This document shows positions 50,331 to 61,480 of a stretch of DNA of 64,000 nt, one piece after another (within the stretch, counting starts at the first letter, position 1; every line of letters begins with the position of its first letter). Position numbers and translations under genes: made by a program. The notes beneath the pieces were generated by a model. It was not told where the DNA came from and ran no database searches. It saw only the letters and a list, made by a program, of their open reading frames with translations. The stretch covers positions 186,001 through 250,000 of the forward strand of contig JACTAT010000060.1 of assembly GCA_014526335.1 (NCBI GenBank). Reading direction: 5' to 3'. The DNA comes from Chrysaora quinquecirrha (Eukaryota; Cnidaria; Scyphozoa; Semaeostomeae; Pelagiidae).

Positions 50331-51964
50331 GTGACATCAACCTGGCTGTGTGTGGCAGTGCCCTGCTTGTAGTTTTCTATGCTTTGCTTATAACAATAAT
50401 TGTACTCAGATGGGCTTGCACTTGTTCTGCACTTTTAAGGGGACACAGGACAAGGAAATATCATCGGCTTTCTCTCAAAACACAATGGCTAAAGCATTAT
50501 CCCTGAGTTTTTCTTATTGTTTATCAGACATAAAGATACTCGACCTCCCTCTTGCATCTCTATTCTCTAGAGTGTGAAGAAAGGTACCTCCATCCATCTA
50601 AAAATCTCTGCAGAATATCAAGAATTTAATTAAATGTAACCAAAATTTTCATTAAAACCAAGCAGAAACGCTAATCAAACTCTAGAGAACTTCAAATAGA
50701 GGGAGATGACGAGAGAACGTCACGAACAGGATTTTTGAACACAACAAAAAATGTGGGCCTAAAAATTTTAACTAGATACCTTACCTTGTTATTGGTTGAA
50801 ATGATGTCAGCTTTTTTGAAATGCAATGCTAAACCATCAAGATCTACAAATCTGTCTTCACTATTTCTGATTTATCGATTAATTTCGAATTAAATAGGAT
50901 ATAATTGCGGCGAGAAATAATTTGCAAGTTCTAATCCCACGATTGTTGTTAATAATCGTATCCATGCTGAAGGAGCAGCATGTGTTTGCCCCCGTGTTAA
51001 TCCTGACTAATTGACCGCAATGCATTAAAAATCAATGGAATTCAGAATACCCAAAGTAATTTCCAGGGGGTGCATAAATGCTGATTTATTGCAAAGGTTT
51101 CTCGGAATTCAGCCTCGTTTTCAAAACGTTTGAAAATTTCTTCAACAAAAAAATTTTTGACTTCAGATTCGAACTTGGCAAGGGGCAAACGGAGCATATT
51201 TTCAGGTTCATTGTATTCACGATGCTGCTTTTATTATGATGAAAATTCATATTTTTTGCATCCCAGCTTTTCCTTAAGAAATTCTTTATAAAGAAAAGGG
51301 TTGTGTTGTGGGTACAATAATTGAGATGACTGGTGTTCGAAACACAATGCAGAATCAGGTTCACAATTTTGATTGGTGCATTTCGTTCCACAACTTGAAT
51401 CATGAAAAAATTAGTAGAATTTTTAGTTAGAAAGTTAGCTAGTTAGGAAGTTAGAAATCACTTTGCCCCCTTCCCCCTGGATCAATGTTGTTGGAAGCTT
51501 TATAGGTGCATCGAAAAGTGTGTTTACAGTGTTACAAAAACATTGACTGGTGGGGAGGAGTTGAATTGGGGCTGACGTCATGGAATCAATGCCAGTCTAG
51601 ACTAATGCAAAGCATGTCGGTATATACTCCTTCGCAGCCGATTGTTTCATGTTAGTCGATTTCTGATGTTTCAAACTCTGAGGAAAGTCCGTCGAAAAGT
51701 TATGTTCGAAAATGTTTCTGCTTCTAATCGAAATTTCGAAGTTTTGCACGACAACTCAGAGATAACAGCCCTGTTCCCCTATTCACACTAAAAAACCTGG
51801 GCTGGCTGGCAGCCTGGACCAGATAAGTGTTGTGAACGCGTGAAATTCGTGCTCGGTTCGGGATAACTTGGCCAAGGCAAGGAGTTTGGCTCGGTCAAGG
51901 TTGCAAAAGCAAAGGCAATGTCCAAGTTTCAAGAGCCGGGGTCGCCTAGGCCAGCCCCAAGTAG

Positions 51965-52325
51965 AATCTTTTTATATATGTAACAACCAAGAAATTTGGA
52001 TTGAGCCTGGCTGTTCTTAAATTTTTGCCGTTTTTGAGGCTGAAATTTTCTTAATCTGTTCTTAAGTCCTTGGTTACTTAGATATCTTTATTTTTAATTA
52101 ATGTCTAGGGTGGTGTGGTAATAAGTTCGGGTGAAAATGCAGCATGTGCTTGTCCATTTCTTTGTTTGTTCGCTTTTTACAGTCAGTCTGACTGTGTTAC
52201 TTACATTCAGCTGATATTCTTGTGGCTTCTGAAAAGGCCAGCCTCAGCTTGTTCTTAATTTGTTCTTAAAATCTGGGCAAAATCCAGGCTTGTTGTCTTA
52301 TAAAATTGTTCTTGTTAAAAAAAGT
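51965..52325. mobile_element. AAGAAC-word inverted-repeat element, degraded
   Basis: TGTTCTTAA occurs at about 52,013, 52,058, 52,252 and 52,262. The right end is GTTCTTGTTAAAAAAAGTGT. It is related in layout to the element at 56,783. A further fragment with the same word is at 61,575-61,865. Confidence 0.45.
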
Positions 52326-52859
52326 GTAGGCCTACTTTATCGTAAAAGAAGGCCGACTTTTGCTACCTTTTGCAGTATGAAAAGTTTTCCATTTTACAGG
52401 GCGCTTACAACTCCAGATGATAGATAGAGAGCGACAAAAATACGATAAGAGCGTTTTAGCAGCACGTAAGGAGGCTGGGCCAGAAAGGGGACAAGGGAAC
52501 AAGCGACAGGACAAATAAAATCTCAAAATGATATCCAAGACACGGAAAATATATAGTTATGTCAATATTATACGATATCCTTCTGCTATAGTAATGCATG
52601 ATTACAAAAGCTTTCATCTAATATCAAATCTGATTGGCTGCATAACAATTACTATTGTTTTAAAAACAAAGGCGTTTGTTCATCTCAAATTTATTGTCAA
52701 AGTTAATCACAAATCAAAGCAGTCGAAGCTAAGACATGCGGACATGCGGACAAGAAAACGCGAGCGCTTCTCCTCCACAGCGGTTGATTGGAACCCTTGA
52801 TTAAAAGACGTACATTCAAGGGATGCTCATCTGAAAATCAATCGTGGGCGGGCAGAAAT

Positions 52860-53405
52860 GTTTTGAAAAATTCGAAATGTTTCACATGCAATGTTATTCG
52901 ATGCGGAAAGAAATTTTGGAAGGCATTTTCTTTGACACTAGGTTTTGGAAGAAAAATGTTTTATCGTTTGGCCTAGTTGTAAAACACTGCCGGCAATTTG
53001 GAATTTGCTTGTAAAACAAATGTTTGACCGTTTTGCCACGCAATAAAACAATGCTCATCAAACATTTGAAATTTGCTCGTCAAACAAATGTTTTGCCAGC
53101 TAGCCACGTCCAAAAACATTGCTCATCAAACATTTGAAACTTGATTAGGAAACAAATGTTTGACCGTTTCGCCACGCCATAAATATTGCTCGTCAAACAT
53201 TTGAAATTTGCTCGTCAAACAAATGTTTGACCGTTTCGCCACGCCATAAATATTGCTCGTCAAACATTTGAAATTTGCTCGTCAAACAAATTTTTGACCG
53301 TTTTGCCACGCAATAGAACATTGCTCATCAAACATTTGAAATTTGCTCGTCAAACAAATTTTTGACCGTTTTGCCACGCAATAAAACATTGCTCATCAAA
53401 TAGTA
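52860..53405. repeat. Tandem array of a CAAACATT unit
   Basis: From about 52,985 a unit of 60-65 bases repeats five to six times: CATTTGAAATTTGCTCGTCA, AACAAATGTTTGACCGTTT, GCCACGC.ATAAA.ATTGCTC. It appears to have grown out of a CAAACATT-family element. Confidence 0.75.
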
Positions 53406-53667
53406 GTTTTACTTAAATTAAATAGCTTTTTAAAAAGAAAGAAAAATAAAACCAGCATTGTACAATAACGTTAAAAACATAACAAAAAAGTTTTTAAAAT
53501 ATATCACTAATTCTCTGTTAATTTCTCTTATACATTAATATGTTTAAATATGTAAGCTATAGCAAAAAAAACCAAATTATCATGGTCAAGGGCCTCAAAA
53601 CCAATGATTACTGTACGTAGTTTAAGGGTTTTCAGTGTTAGTGTTACTCGCCTTCTCAAGAAGTTGT

Positions 53668-53990
53668 TGTTAGGCCCTGGCCTAATGAACTGAACATTTC
53701 ACTGTATATTTACTGATAGTTTTCAGCCTCTTTTACGTGCAGTTATTTTGGCGCGAAATTCGAGTTTTTTTATTGAAAAATTGATTAAGTTGCTGCCAAG
53801 CACATATGATTTCGGACAAAAGTTCGGCGTTTGTTCAAATTGACAAATAAACTGATCAAATGTTGTTCTGCAAACATTTTTACTCTAATCAAACTGAACA
53901 AGGTGGCAAAATGAACCGGCTTTCTCAATGAACTTCAAATTTTGGACGATGTTCAGTGAAATGTTCAGTTCCTTTTGTCCAGGGCCTTAG
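53668..53990. mobile_element. GAACATTTCA-family inverted-repeat element
   Basis: Left: TTAGGCCCTGGCCTAATGAA then CTGAACATTTCACTG. Right: CAGTGAAATGTTCAG then TTCCTTTTGTCCAGGGCCTTA. The inverted repeat is about 35 bases with few mismatches. TTCAAA and TGTTC words recur inside. Confidence 0.72.
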
Positions 53991-54126
53991 CGACATTGAA
54001 GCCTAGACTTGCTTCCCAAGTCCTTAACTTTCGCTCACATTGAATTGAATTGATGTTGTTGTTGTTCGCTAAAGTCAAAGTTTGAGCGTCCAGCAATTCA
54101 CTTCAACAGCGATAACTACGACTCGT

Positions 54127-54455
54127 ATAGTAAGTCTCTGTGGCGCAGTGGTAAGCGTGCAGGGCTCTCAACGAGAATGTTGTGGGTTCGAGCCACGGTC
54201 TTTCCACTGTGACTGCAGAGATAACAACCTTGGGCCTCTCCTCACCAAGGTGCAAAATTGGTACGTCGGCAATGAAAGCAACAAAATTTCAGAAGCGCCG
54301 AATGTGGCTGCACGCTGTTCAAAAATATACTTCCGACGGGAGAAAAAAAATGCTCGAGCTGAGGGGGTAATAGAATTGTGAAGCGCCTTAGAATATTGAA
54401 TTATAGTTAGGGCGCTATATAAATGCAATAACCTTAAACCTTTAACCTTTAAGTC
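54127..54455 (+). mobile_element. tRNA-derived SINE, family I
   Basis: The head TCTGTGGCGCAGTGGTAAGC (A box) and GGGTTCGAGCCACGG (B box) are tRNA-like. The body ends GGGCGCTATATAAATGCAAT, and the tail is a CCTTTAA repeat. A tRNA gene is ruled out because the head merges into a SINE body. Confidence 0.75.
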
Positions 54456-54561
54456 TAAATGAAGCATTCACCTACAACACAATACAGGCAAAATAAATCG
54501 CTAAGGATTTCACTGAAATTTTACCCCTCCTCATAAATGGAAGAATTTTCAGAGTTTTCTG

Positions 54562-54564
<3 letters not shown>

Positions 54565-54593
<29 letters not shown>

Positions 54594-54632
54594 CGACGAC
54601 GACGACGACAACAACAGCAACAACAACAACTG
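54565..54632. repeat. (CAA)n/(CGA)n microsatellite
   Basis: A CAA run is followed by CGACGACGACGA and then CAA again. Confidence 0.85.
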
Positions 54633-54858
54633 TTAAAGGGATTAACAGCACTAACTGAAGCGTGAAGTGTTGGTGGTCTGCGAAATTCAACTGAATCTAA
54701 AATCTACTGTCTAGAAACTACAGTTGGTTGACATAAAGACGCGTTTGGGTCAGTGGAGTCGAAATAGCAATATTTTAAGCCGGGGGTAACCTTAACCATG
54801 ACAATAGGGCATTTACAAATAGGAAACATCTAAAATTGTAGTAAATATCTACTCTGTA

Positions 54859-55234
54859 TCACCCCGTGAATGTCAGATCTACTGATATATACGTGTATAG
54901 TTTCTTTTCTTGTATTTTCAAATCAAAAGTTAAAGTTGAAGTTGTATTTAGGCCCTCAGAACCTTGATTCGCTGGATGATAAAAAAGCAAACCTTTATTC
55001 CGCGCCTCCCAAATTTTCCGTCCGGGACTTCTGAAATGTTCGCCTTGGTTCATTTTGTACCGTCCGATATCGAGTTTCGACCGCTGCAGTTTAAGACCGG
55101 CTTTTTTCACTCGCCGGAACATGTCATCGTCTTCCGCTCCCCAACCCCAGTACTGGTTGGAAAAACCGTTGACTTTGATGTAGTGTTCCTTCTTGAACGC
55201 TTGAATTCCGCCAAAGATATTTGGATATGGTAAT
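54859..55234 (-). CDS. Galactosyltransferase exon 3 (C-terminus)
   Basis: LPYPNIFGGIQAF, NGFSNQYWGWGAEDDD and GSEGLNTTSTLTFDL follow the family order to the end. The stop is at 54,859-54,861. Confidence 0.95.
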
Positions 55235-58200
55235 CTGCAAAGAAAACGACAAAATATGCAAGAGTTCGACGTTTGGACCGATTACCACCGCGCGGAAAAC
55301 TTTTAAACCGCCGGCATACACCGTTTCGACTAACTGCCTCGTTTTCAACGAATTTGAAAATTGCCTCACAGAAACATTTTCGACTTCAGATTCGAATTCA
55401 GCATTTTAATTTTGAGGCGAATTTTTACTCTTCTAGTCCTTACAATGTTGATTCTATAGCGATTAAAAGTTTGAAAATTTAAACGAGATTTGCCATTTGA
55501 CCGTGGAAAATGACTGAGCGTGTAAAATTTCACCCCCTGCATTTGATTTTGGGTCTGCGCGACATGTTGCTCGAAATGCACCAATCAGAAAGAGAGTCTG
55601 AATGGCACGTTTCTGCTGTTTATCACAATTCTGAAATTTTATAGCTGTAGTATGTATTCCATATGGTACACGATTTTTTATTTATAAGGAACCTACCTCA
55701 GGGCCCAGTTCTTAAAGTTCGTTATTTTTGGACCCCTTTTTAGGCAATTGTAATTCCAAAAGTTCCTTAATAGTTCCTTAATTTTAACTGCACATACAGT
55801 GTCATAGCAATAATAGAGAGACACTTGCATGTAAGCAAAGCTCGAGACTGCTCAAGGAAAAATTTGGTACATGCGTAACATACAATTTATGTGATTTTCG
55901 ACTGTAGATGAATGGAACCATATTTCGTATTCTTCATTATTTGCAGTGATAAAAGCATTCAACATTGAAAAGTTCCTTAATGATTTTCTCTTCAGTAGTA
56001 TAAGTTCTTTAAAGTTTTGGGCCTTCTACATGTAGGTTCCTTATAAAAAAAGGGTGTAGAACATTATATTTAGTGATGAAATTCATACTTGTATTTGAAT
56101 TTGTCGATGGCTGTTGACATGTGAAGTGGCGATGCTGGACATCCATAATAATTGTGATCATGTTCAGTCAATAGATCAACATCGTGAAATACGTAGCAAT
56201 CATAATCATCATAACGCAATGTCGTATTGAAAGCGAGGTTGTAAATGGCTCCTTTGTTGAAGGCAGTTTTACCAATCTGGAAAAGGAAAGAAATGGTGTC
56301 AGTAATAGGCCACGTTTAGCTGTGGCTAAACCAGGAGACATGTCATGCGCGACATTGTATTCGGCGTGTCTCCCAGGGTGGCTAAACATGCGAGTGACAT
56401 GCGAGTGACATTTACCCCGAGTAGTTCGTGTGTTGCGCAGACAGTTAAAATTAAGCAACTACTAAGCAACGTTTGCTACCAAAAGATGGCCATAAGAGGT
56501 CCAAAAATAAGCAACTTTTTTAACCAGGCCCTAGCGAAGTTGCTTATAAAAAAACTGCGTGTAGTTGAATAATCTTTTGACGGATCGACCCATTGACTCG
56601 GACAAACTCCAGCAAACAAAAAATAATAGAGAGATAGAAGGGATATAATGTATAAAGCCAAACCAATATGCAAAATCTGGATCAAAAATATTAAGTTCAA
56701 TGGGATCAAATTGAATTCAATTTTGAAATGAAGCCGTCGCCCGTTATTTGATGTCAAATCCGGCAAAATCGATTACGAAACTACACACTTTTTTTTTATA
56801 AGAATACCTTATTTTTTGCCGAGCCTCGATTATTCTTAAGCTTTTTCGATTTTGAGCATGAAAATATTCTAAAATTATTCTTAATCATCAATGTTGTTAA
56901 TTGGCCTGAAGATCAAGAGAAACAAGTCAAATTTTGTCATTTGTTATTTTATTAATAAAAAGAGTTACTATATCAAAGAGTCAGACAGGATGTATGCATT
57001 TCAAAACAAATACAGTAGCCTGACAATCACACTTATTGTACAGTGTAAAAAACGCAGAGAAATAAAAATGATCCTCGTCAAGCTTGAGCCTCAGATTATT
57101 CTTAAATAATTCTTAAATTTCAGCAATTTTGAGCCTGAATATTCTTATAGACTGTATTCTTATAAAAAAAAAAGTGTGTATTTGGATTAATAAGTTGAAG
57201 TCGGCAAGAGAATATGAAAATCAACTTTATGCAAAGCCAGAATGATTGTAGAGTTTACGAATGGCGCATTTGAAGTGTGGAAAAGACAATCTGTATTTGA
57301 AAGTTTCTTATTTTGGGCTGATTTTCACGACTTTGTCACTTTGACCCTGTTTACACGAGATAAAACTGGATCGACTCTGGTCCAATCCAGAACCAGTTTT
57401 GGCTCAAAATCGCCTTTAGTTAACAAGGATTTCTTGGATCCGCATCTTTTCCGGATCTGGTTCAATTTCGATCACCTGTAAACGCTTTGGATCAGATCCA
57501 GACTGGTACGGACACGAAACGTGACCAAAAGTGAAGGAATTGATTCTAGAATAACACATATTTTTCGAAGGAAATCCGATTTTCTGCTTTAGCCTCAACA
57601 AGATGCCGTTGTGACAAGAAGAAAAAATGTCCAGCAATTTCGTAGCAAGAAGTGTTCCTGGATCGGATCAGAATTGATTCAGTTTTTCTTGTGTAAACGC
57701 ATCGCAAATGAACCAGAACTGGCTCTGGGTCGGACCAGAGCCGTTCCAGTATACCCTCGTATAAAAGGGTCTTGGCAATCCGCTATCCTGTTGTCTTTCC
57801 TGGCAAAGACTGATGCACTTTGTTTTGGTTAACCCATGGGCTAACTTCAATTAGTTTCCGAGAAAGCAGAAAAATTTGACCCAAAACTCAGCCTGGTGTT
57901 TCTTATAAAGCTGGTTGTTATTTTAAAAAACAACGTGTATTCTCATAAATAAAGGGAATCTTTTTATCGCAAATCAGCGGCAGGCGTCAACAGAGTAGTG
58001 ACAAACCTCCGTGTTGACAAACATTTCATCCTGAATTTGACTTAGAAGCCGCAAATTTGCCGGGGGTAAGATCACTAAAATATTACCTCACCTTCTAGTA
58101 GCAATATCATAATAGGGGTAATACTATAGAATCCCCGGGAAGTATGCCAGGTCAGCATATATTTGACTGAATCATTATAACAAACCAGGGGGTACAAGCG

Positions 58201-58825
58201 CTAAAATTACCTGCTCAACAACAAAAATCCTATAATGTAACATCTGCCTTTGAAGGACGGGTGTGATATGTCTGAGGAAGACTTGAAGTTGCTTCGGCCT
58301 GTTTCTTAGTGGTACAAGAATGGCTACTTTTGCCCTGGGCTTGCAGTCATCCGGTTCCCACCAACCACCAACGTGAACATCTGAATAATTTCGCAATAAA
58401 TCGTCATCATCAATCTTGCCCAAAGCGTTTAGTTTATTTACATCGACAACAACCCGGCCTAATAGAGATTTTGGCTTCCCGTGGCAAAATAAAACTTCGG
58501 TCGAAATCAAAGTATTTTCCTTCAATGTATGCTGTGGTTTTGAAGTTCTAGCTTTCTTTTGACTTTCCGGCTTTGGCTTTGAGCTTGATAAATTCCCTCC
58601 TTTCTTTTGTTCGATTTTGTGGATATACTTAGATAGGTCCTCCTGCATTTTCCATAACGCCACTTTACTTTGTCGATATTCGATCGTTAGAAAAATTAGC
58701 GCTGAAACTCCCAATAAAATGGCCATAAAATACTCCAAACTTCTTCTTAGTCGAGGCAATCTCGCCATATTTTCGAGATAATTTCGTGACCACAACACAC
58801 CGTACACTGCCTGTGTCAATATCAT
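54859..58825 (-). CDS. Beta-1,4-galactosyltransferase family gene, complete (gene span, three exons)
   Basis: Exons 58,211-58,825, 56,089-56,276 and 54,859-55,234 join in phase to 392 codons ending in TGA. A short N-terminal tail is followed by one membrane helix (about 30-48) and a stem (to about 145), the layout of a Golgi type II glycosyltransferase. Catalytic region: PLRNR 172-176, FVVEQ 201-205, DVD 237-239 (metal and UDP-sugar binding) and WGWGAEDDD 297-305 (usual form WGWGGEDDD). The second metal-binding patch reads KMNQGEH where B4GALT1 has RMIRH, so the His is two residues further on. It resembles the B4GALT1-6 group and should transfer Gal or GalNAc from a UDP-sugar to terminal GlcNAc or Glc; the exact donor and acceptor cannot be told from sequence. 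Confidence 0.92.
55668..56057 (-). mobile_element. AAGGAAC-family element, copy D
   Basis: Left ACACGATTTTTTATTTATAA (start diverged), right TATAAAAAAAGGGTGTA. It lies in galactosyltransferase intron 2, its right end about 30 bases from the exon 2 donor. Confidence 0.7.
56089..56276 (-). CDS. Galactosyltransferase exon 2 (DVD motif)
   Basis: IGKTAFNKGAIYN aligns with AGDTIFNRAKLLN of the family. CYVFHDVDLLTEHDHNYYGC holds the DVD metal-binding motif. The acceptor is TTTTCCAG and the donor GTATGA; it leaves in phase 2. Confidence 0.95.
56311..56425. mobile_element. TGGCTAAAC/GACATGT element, short copy
   Basis: GGCCACGTTTAGCTGTGGCT, GAGACATGTCATGCGCGACA and GGCGTGTCTCCC match parts of 12,928 and 59,835. 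Confidence 0.5.
56440..56563. mobile_element. AAGCAAC variant of the AAGGAAC-family right end
   Basis: It aligns base for base with the right 125 bases of the AAGGAAC elements (CAGTTAAAATTAAG, GAGGTCCAAAAATAAG, TATAAAAAAACTGCGTGTA). At each repeated word GGAAC is GCAAC, and the terminal GTTCCTTAT is GTTGCTTAT. Confidence 0.72.
56783..57180. mobile_element. AAGAAT-family inverted-repeat element
   Basis: Left ACACACTTTTTTTTTATAAG then AATA; right TATTCTTATAAAAAAAAAA then GTGTGT: a near-perfect terminal inverted repeat. ATTCTTA occurs at least six times inside. No coding capacity. About 398 bases. Confidence 0.8.
57344..57774. mobile_element. GTTTACAC/GGATC-family inverted-repeat element
   Basis: Left GACCCTGTTTACACGAG, right CTCGTATAAAAGGGTC. 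Inside, GTAAACGC, GGATCAGATCCAG, GGATCGGATCAG, CCAGAACTGG and CCAGAACCAG recur. It lies in galactosyltransferase intron 1. Confidence 0.6.
58211..58825 (-). CDS. Galactosyltransferase exon 1 (tail, membrane anchor, stem, start of catalytic domain)
   Basis: The ATG is at 58,823-58,825. A second in-frame Met (MARLPRLRRS, residue 20) would give a shorter tail and is a possible alternative start. The membrane helix EYFMAILLGVSALIFLTI is clear. The exon ends VVEQ at a GTAATT donor, phase 0. Confidence 0.92.
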
Positions 58826-59089
58826 GAATTTGGATTTGGATTACGCAAACTGACTGAACTCCACTCCTCATGATCAAACTGTCAAAATACGCAAAAGTCA
58901 GTTCCGCTTTCCAGCCATGTGGGACCTCGTTTTCGATTAATAAGGTTAGACAATAGGAGCACAGTTATTTTCCAGGAATTTTTTATTAGAACTCATCTTT
59001 CGGACTTTTAATCTAGTCTAGCCAAGGGTATCTTTGTCGTAAAAATTAGTTTAGCCAACGGTACCCCATCATCCCATGTAATGTGTGGG

Positions 59090-59460
59090 CAATGCGGTGG
59101 GGGCACATGTCCTTTGCGGAAATTCAGTACGGTGGGGGGTATTTTGGAGTACCCTACAGGTGGGGATATTCAATACCGTAGGGGGGGTAGTTGTGGTGGT
59201 GGTGATAAGGGTGGTCGACATTTGAATGTGACATCAGCGTACTGAATATCCCATCGTGAGGATAATAATAATGATGATTTGTTTTGAAAACTGTTTTGAA
59301 ATTGCCGCACAATGCTGCACACACATTATATGGGGTGTGAATACAGTATACTAGCGGTAGACCGCTATTAAAAATTTAACCAACAACCCCACCCCAGTAC
59401 TGTGGCGGATATTCAGCACGGTGGGGAGGCATCTTAGAGTACGATGGCGGATGGTTTTAA
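59090..59460. repeat. Repeat with ATTCAGTACGGTGGGG words
   Basis: TTCAGTACGGTGGGGGG, TTCAATACCGTAGGGG, GCGTACTGAATATCC and TTCAGCACGGTGGGGAG occur in both directions, suggesting a degraded inverted-repeat element related to 48,905. Confidence 0.55.
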
Positions 59461-59834
59461 TTGAAGGCTTGAGAAATGTTATCATTTGTCAAGCCAAACT
59501 CGTTGATTGCTTAATATATTTTCAATTCTGACCTCCAGGGCTGTTATTTTGCTGTTTTCCTTTTAACTTGGAATACAAACCATCTTTTGAACTACTATTT
59601 TCCACTTCTTGCCAACTACCATTAATTAAAATGAAATTTTCAACAAAATGAGTATTTTGTTGCAACTGCAAAACTTGGGTCAAACAAAATTATTGGAATG
59701 AATTTTATTCATAATATTTTCATTTTCTAAATCAACACATAAACATCCTTGTTTTCTCCAAAACATTTTTGTTTTTTTTTTATTTCTCTTTTCCATCGAA
59801 TTTATTTAGTGTTGTTTTGTTGATAGTTGGTAGT

Positions 59835-60055
59835 ATTCTCGCGCGTGACATGTCCTCTCGATGCCTCCCAGTTTAGCCACCTCGAAAACTTTGTAGCGCG
59901 CGGTAAAATTTGAAGCGAGAGATAAGCAAATGTTTCTTGTCTCTGCGACTCTGGGGACATGTTGCTCGCTTATCCAACCATGTTTAGCCAGCCTAGGATA
60001 GGACACGCCGAATACAATTTCTCGCGCGATATGCCTCCTAGTTTAGCCACAGTTT
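59835..60055. mobile_element. TGGCTAAAC/GACATGT inverted-repeat element
   Basis: CTCGCGCGTGACATGTCCTC and CCCAGTTTAGCCACCTCG at one end; ATTTCTCGCGCGATATGCCT and CCTAGTTTAGCCACAG at the other, with GGGGACATGTTGCTCGCTTA inside. Confidence 0.6.
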
Positions 60056-60837
60056 TTGCCGTGAAAGATTAAAATTAAATTAATAAAAATTATACTGCTG
60101 CCACGTTAATACGATTAAACCAGCTCTATATAAACCAATCAAATCCTTCAATTTGCTGTATTAACCAATCAAAACTCGACATCTCTCAACACTATAGCAA
60201 AACAATTGTCGAAAGTAGGCACGAACTAGCATCGATGGGGCATCGATCCCATCCAAACAAAAGATATTTCCATCCCATTGACTATGTCCATCCAAACAAA
60301 AGGATTTCAAGGGATTTTCGTGAAAACAATGGGATTTCTATTTAAGGTGTACAGGATCCCCAAGGGATGACTTGCCCCTTGAAGTCAGACATATTTTTTG
60401 GTCAAAAAACTTCCGGGCATATTTCAATCAAGAGCGTGCGACGTGCAACGGTAATGAAATATTTACCTTAGGTTTATTTTTCTATCATCATCATCGTTAC
60501 AATTCAACAATCTTTTCTAAAAACATTTGCTTGCACAAAAAATATTTGTTTTTCACTCTATAGAACAGTTATTCATCAAGTATTTCAAAAAATCCCTTGT
60601 TTGAATTAAAACTGTGATCATAGTCAATAGAAAAACCTACTGTTTTTCTATTGGCTATACTGTAATCAAAGCCAACATGTGGCCATTCAAGAATGAATCT
60701 GATTGGCTATTTGTCTAACCCAGTCCCTAATACTGATGCTGTAGCCTTGGAAACCGAAAAAATATGGTACGCCATGTCCTTTTATACATCAAATTTTGAA
60801 AATCATGCTAGAACCATCAAATCGTCAGGGTAATTAG

Positions 60838-61139
60838 ATACCGTAAATCATCGAATTAGCCCCCTGGGGGCTTAATCATTTTTCATTATTTTGGAGGGGC
60901 TTATTCGAGGTTGGGGCTAAAAACGAAGGGGGGGCTTATAAAATTTTTCACAAAAGCATGATTTATCATCGACCTAGAGAATGCATGTTCCTGTCATAAT
61001 GACACCAAAATGTCAGTGGTGGGGGCTTATTCGAGGGGTGGGCTTATTCACAATTTCTCGCTCTAGGTTGGGGGTTAATTCGAGGCATATTTAAGGGGAG
61101 GGTTCATTCGAGGGGGGCTAACTCGATGATTTACGGTAT
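60838..61139. mobile_element. GGGGCTTATTCGAGG-family inverted-repeat element
   Basis: Ends TACCGTAAATCATCGAATTA and TAACTCGATGATTTACGGTA. GGGGCTTATTCGAGG or a close variant is repeated about seven times between them. Noncoding, about 300 bases. Confidence 0.78.
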
Positions 61140-61169
61140 TGGTATCCTATACTCAAATTGAGTGAGAGA

Positions 61170-61480
61170 ATGTCAAGCAAAAAATGTTTTCATGCCACAA
61201 ATTTTGCTTATTTTTGTTTTGTCAAGCAATGTTTGATTGTTTGGCCACCTTTCCAACATTTTTGTCAAACATTTCTTTTGTTTTTGACAAACTGCAGCAG
61301 CTTGCAACATTTCACCACCTAGCAACATTTCTTAGCAACAAGGTGTTCGTCCTTTAGCAATAACATCGTTGTTGGAAAGCAATGTTTTTGGACGTGGCCA
61401 AACGGTCAAACATTTTATGTAAAGCAAATTTGAAATGTTAGAGCAACAATGTTTGATCGTTTGGCCAGGGTGCAACGAAG
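61170..61480. mobile_element. CAAACATT-family element
   Basis: Repeated GTCAAGCAATGTTTGATTGT, CAAACATTTC and AACATTTC words, with the right end CAATGTTTGATCGTTTGGCC then AGGGTG. Confidence 0.55.

Larger units (their letters stand above)
48420..54858. other. Intergenic region between the NEK9-like start and the galactosyltransferase 3' end
   Basis: No supported gene. It holds the probable 5' UTR and promoter of the NEK9-like gene (about 48,420-48,640, with repeated TATGATAATTTATGC and an ATGCATTTTGCAT palindrome), a TACGGTGGGG repeat, family II and I SINEs, a CAAACATT tandem array and other short elements. 51,965-52,325 looks like an AAGAAC-word inverted-repeat element. Confidence 0.5.

Noticed and set aside
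54127..54200. tRNA gene
   Set aside because: A and B boxes are present, but no acceptor stem closes the fold and a SINE body with a CCTTTAA tail follows.
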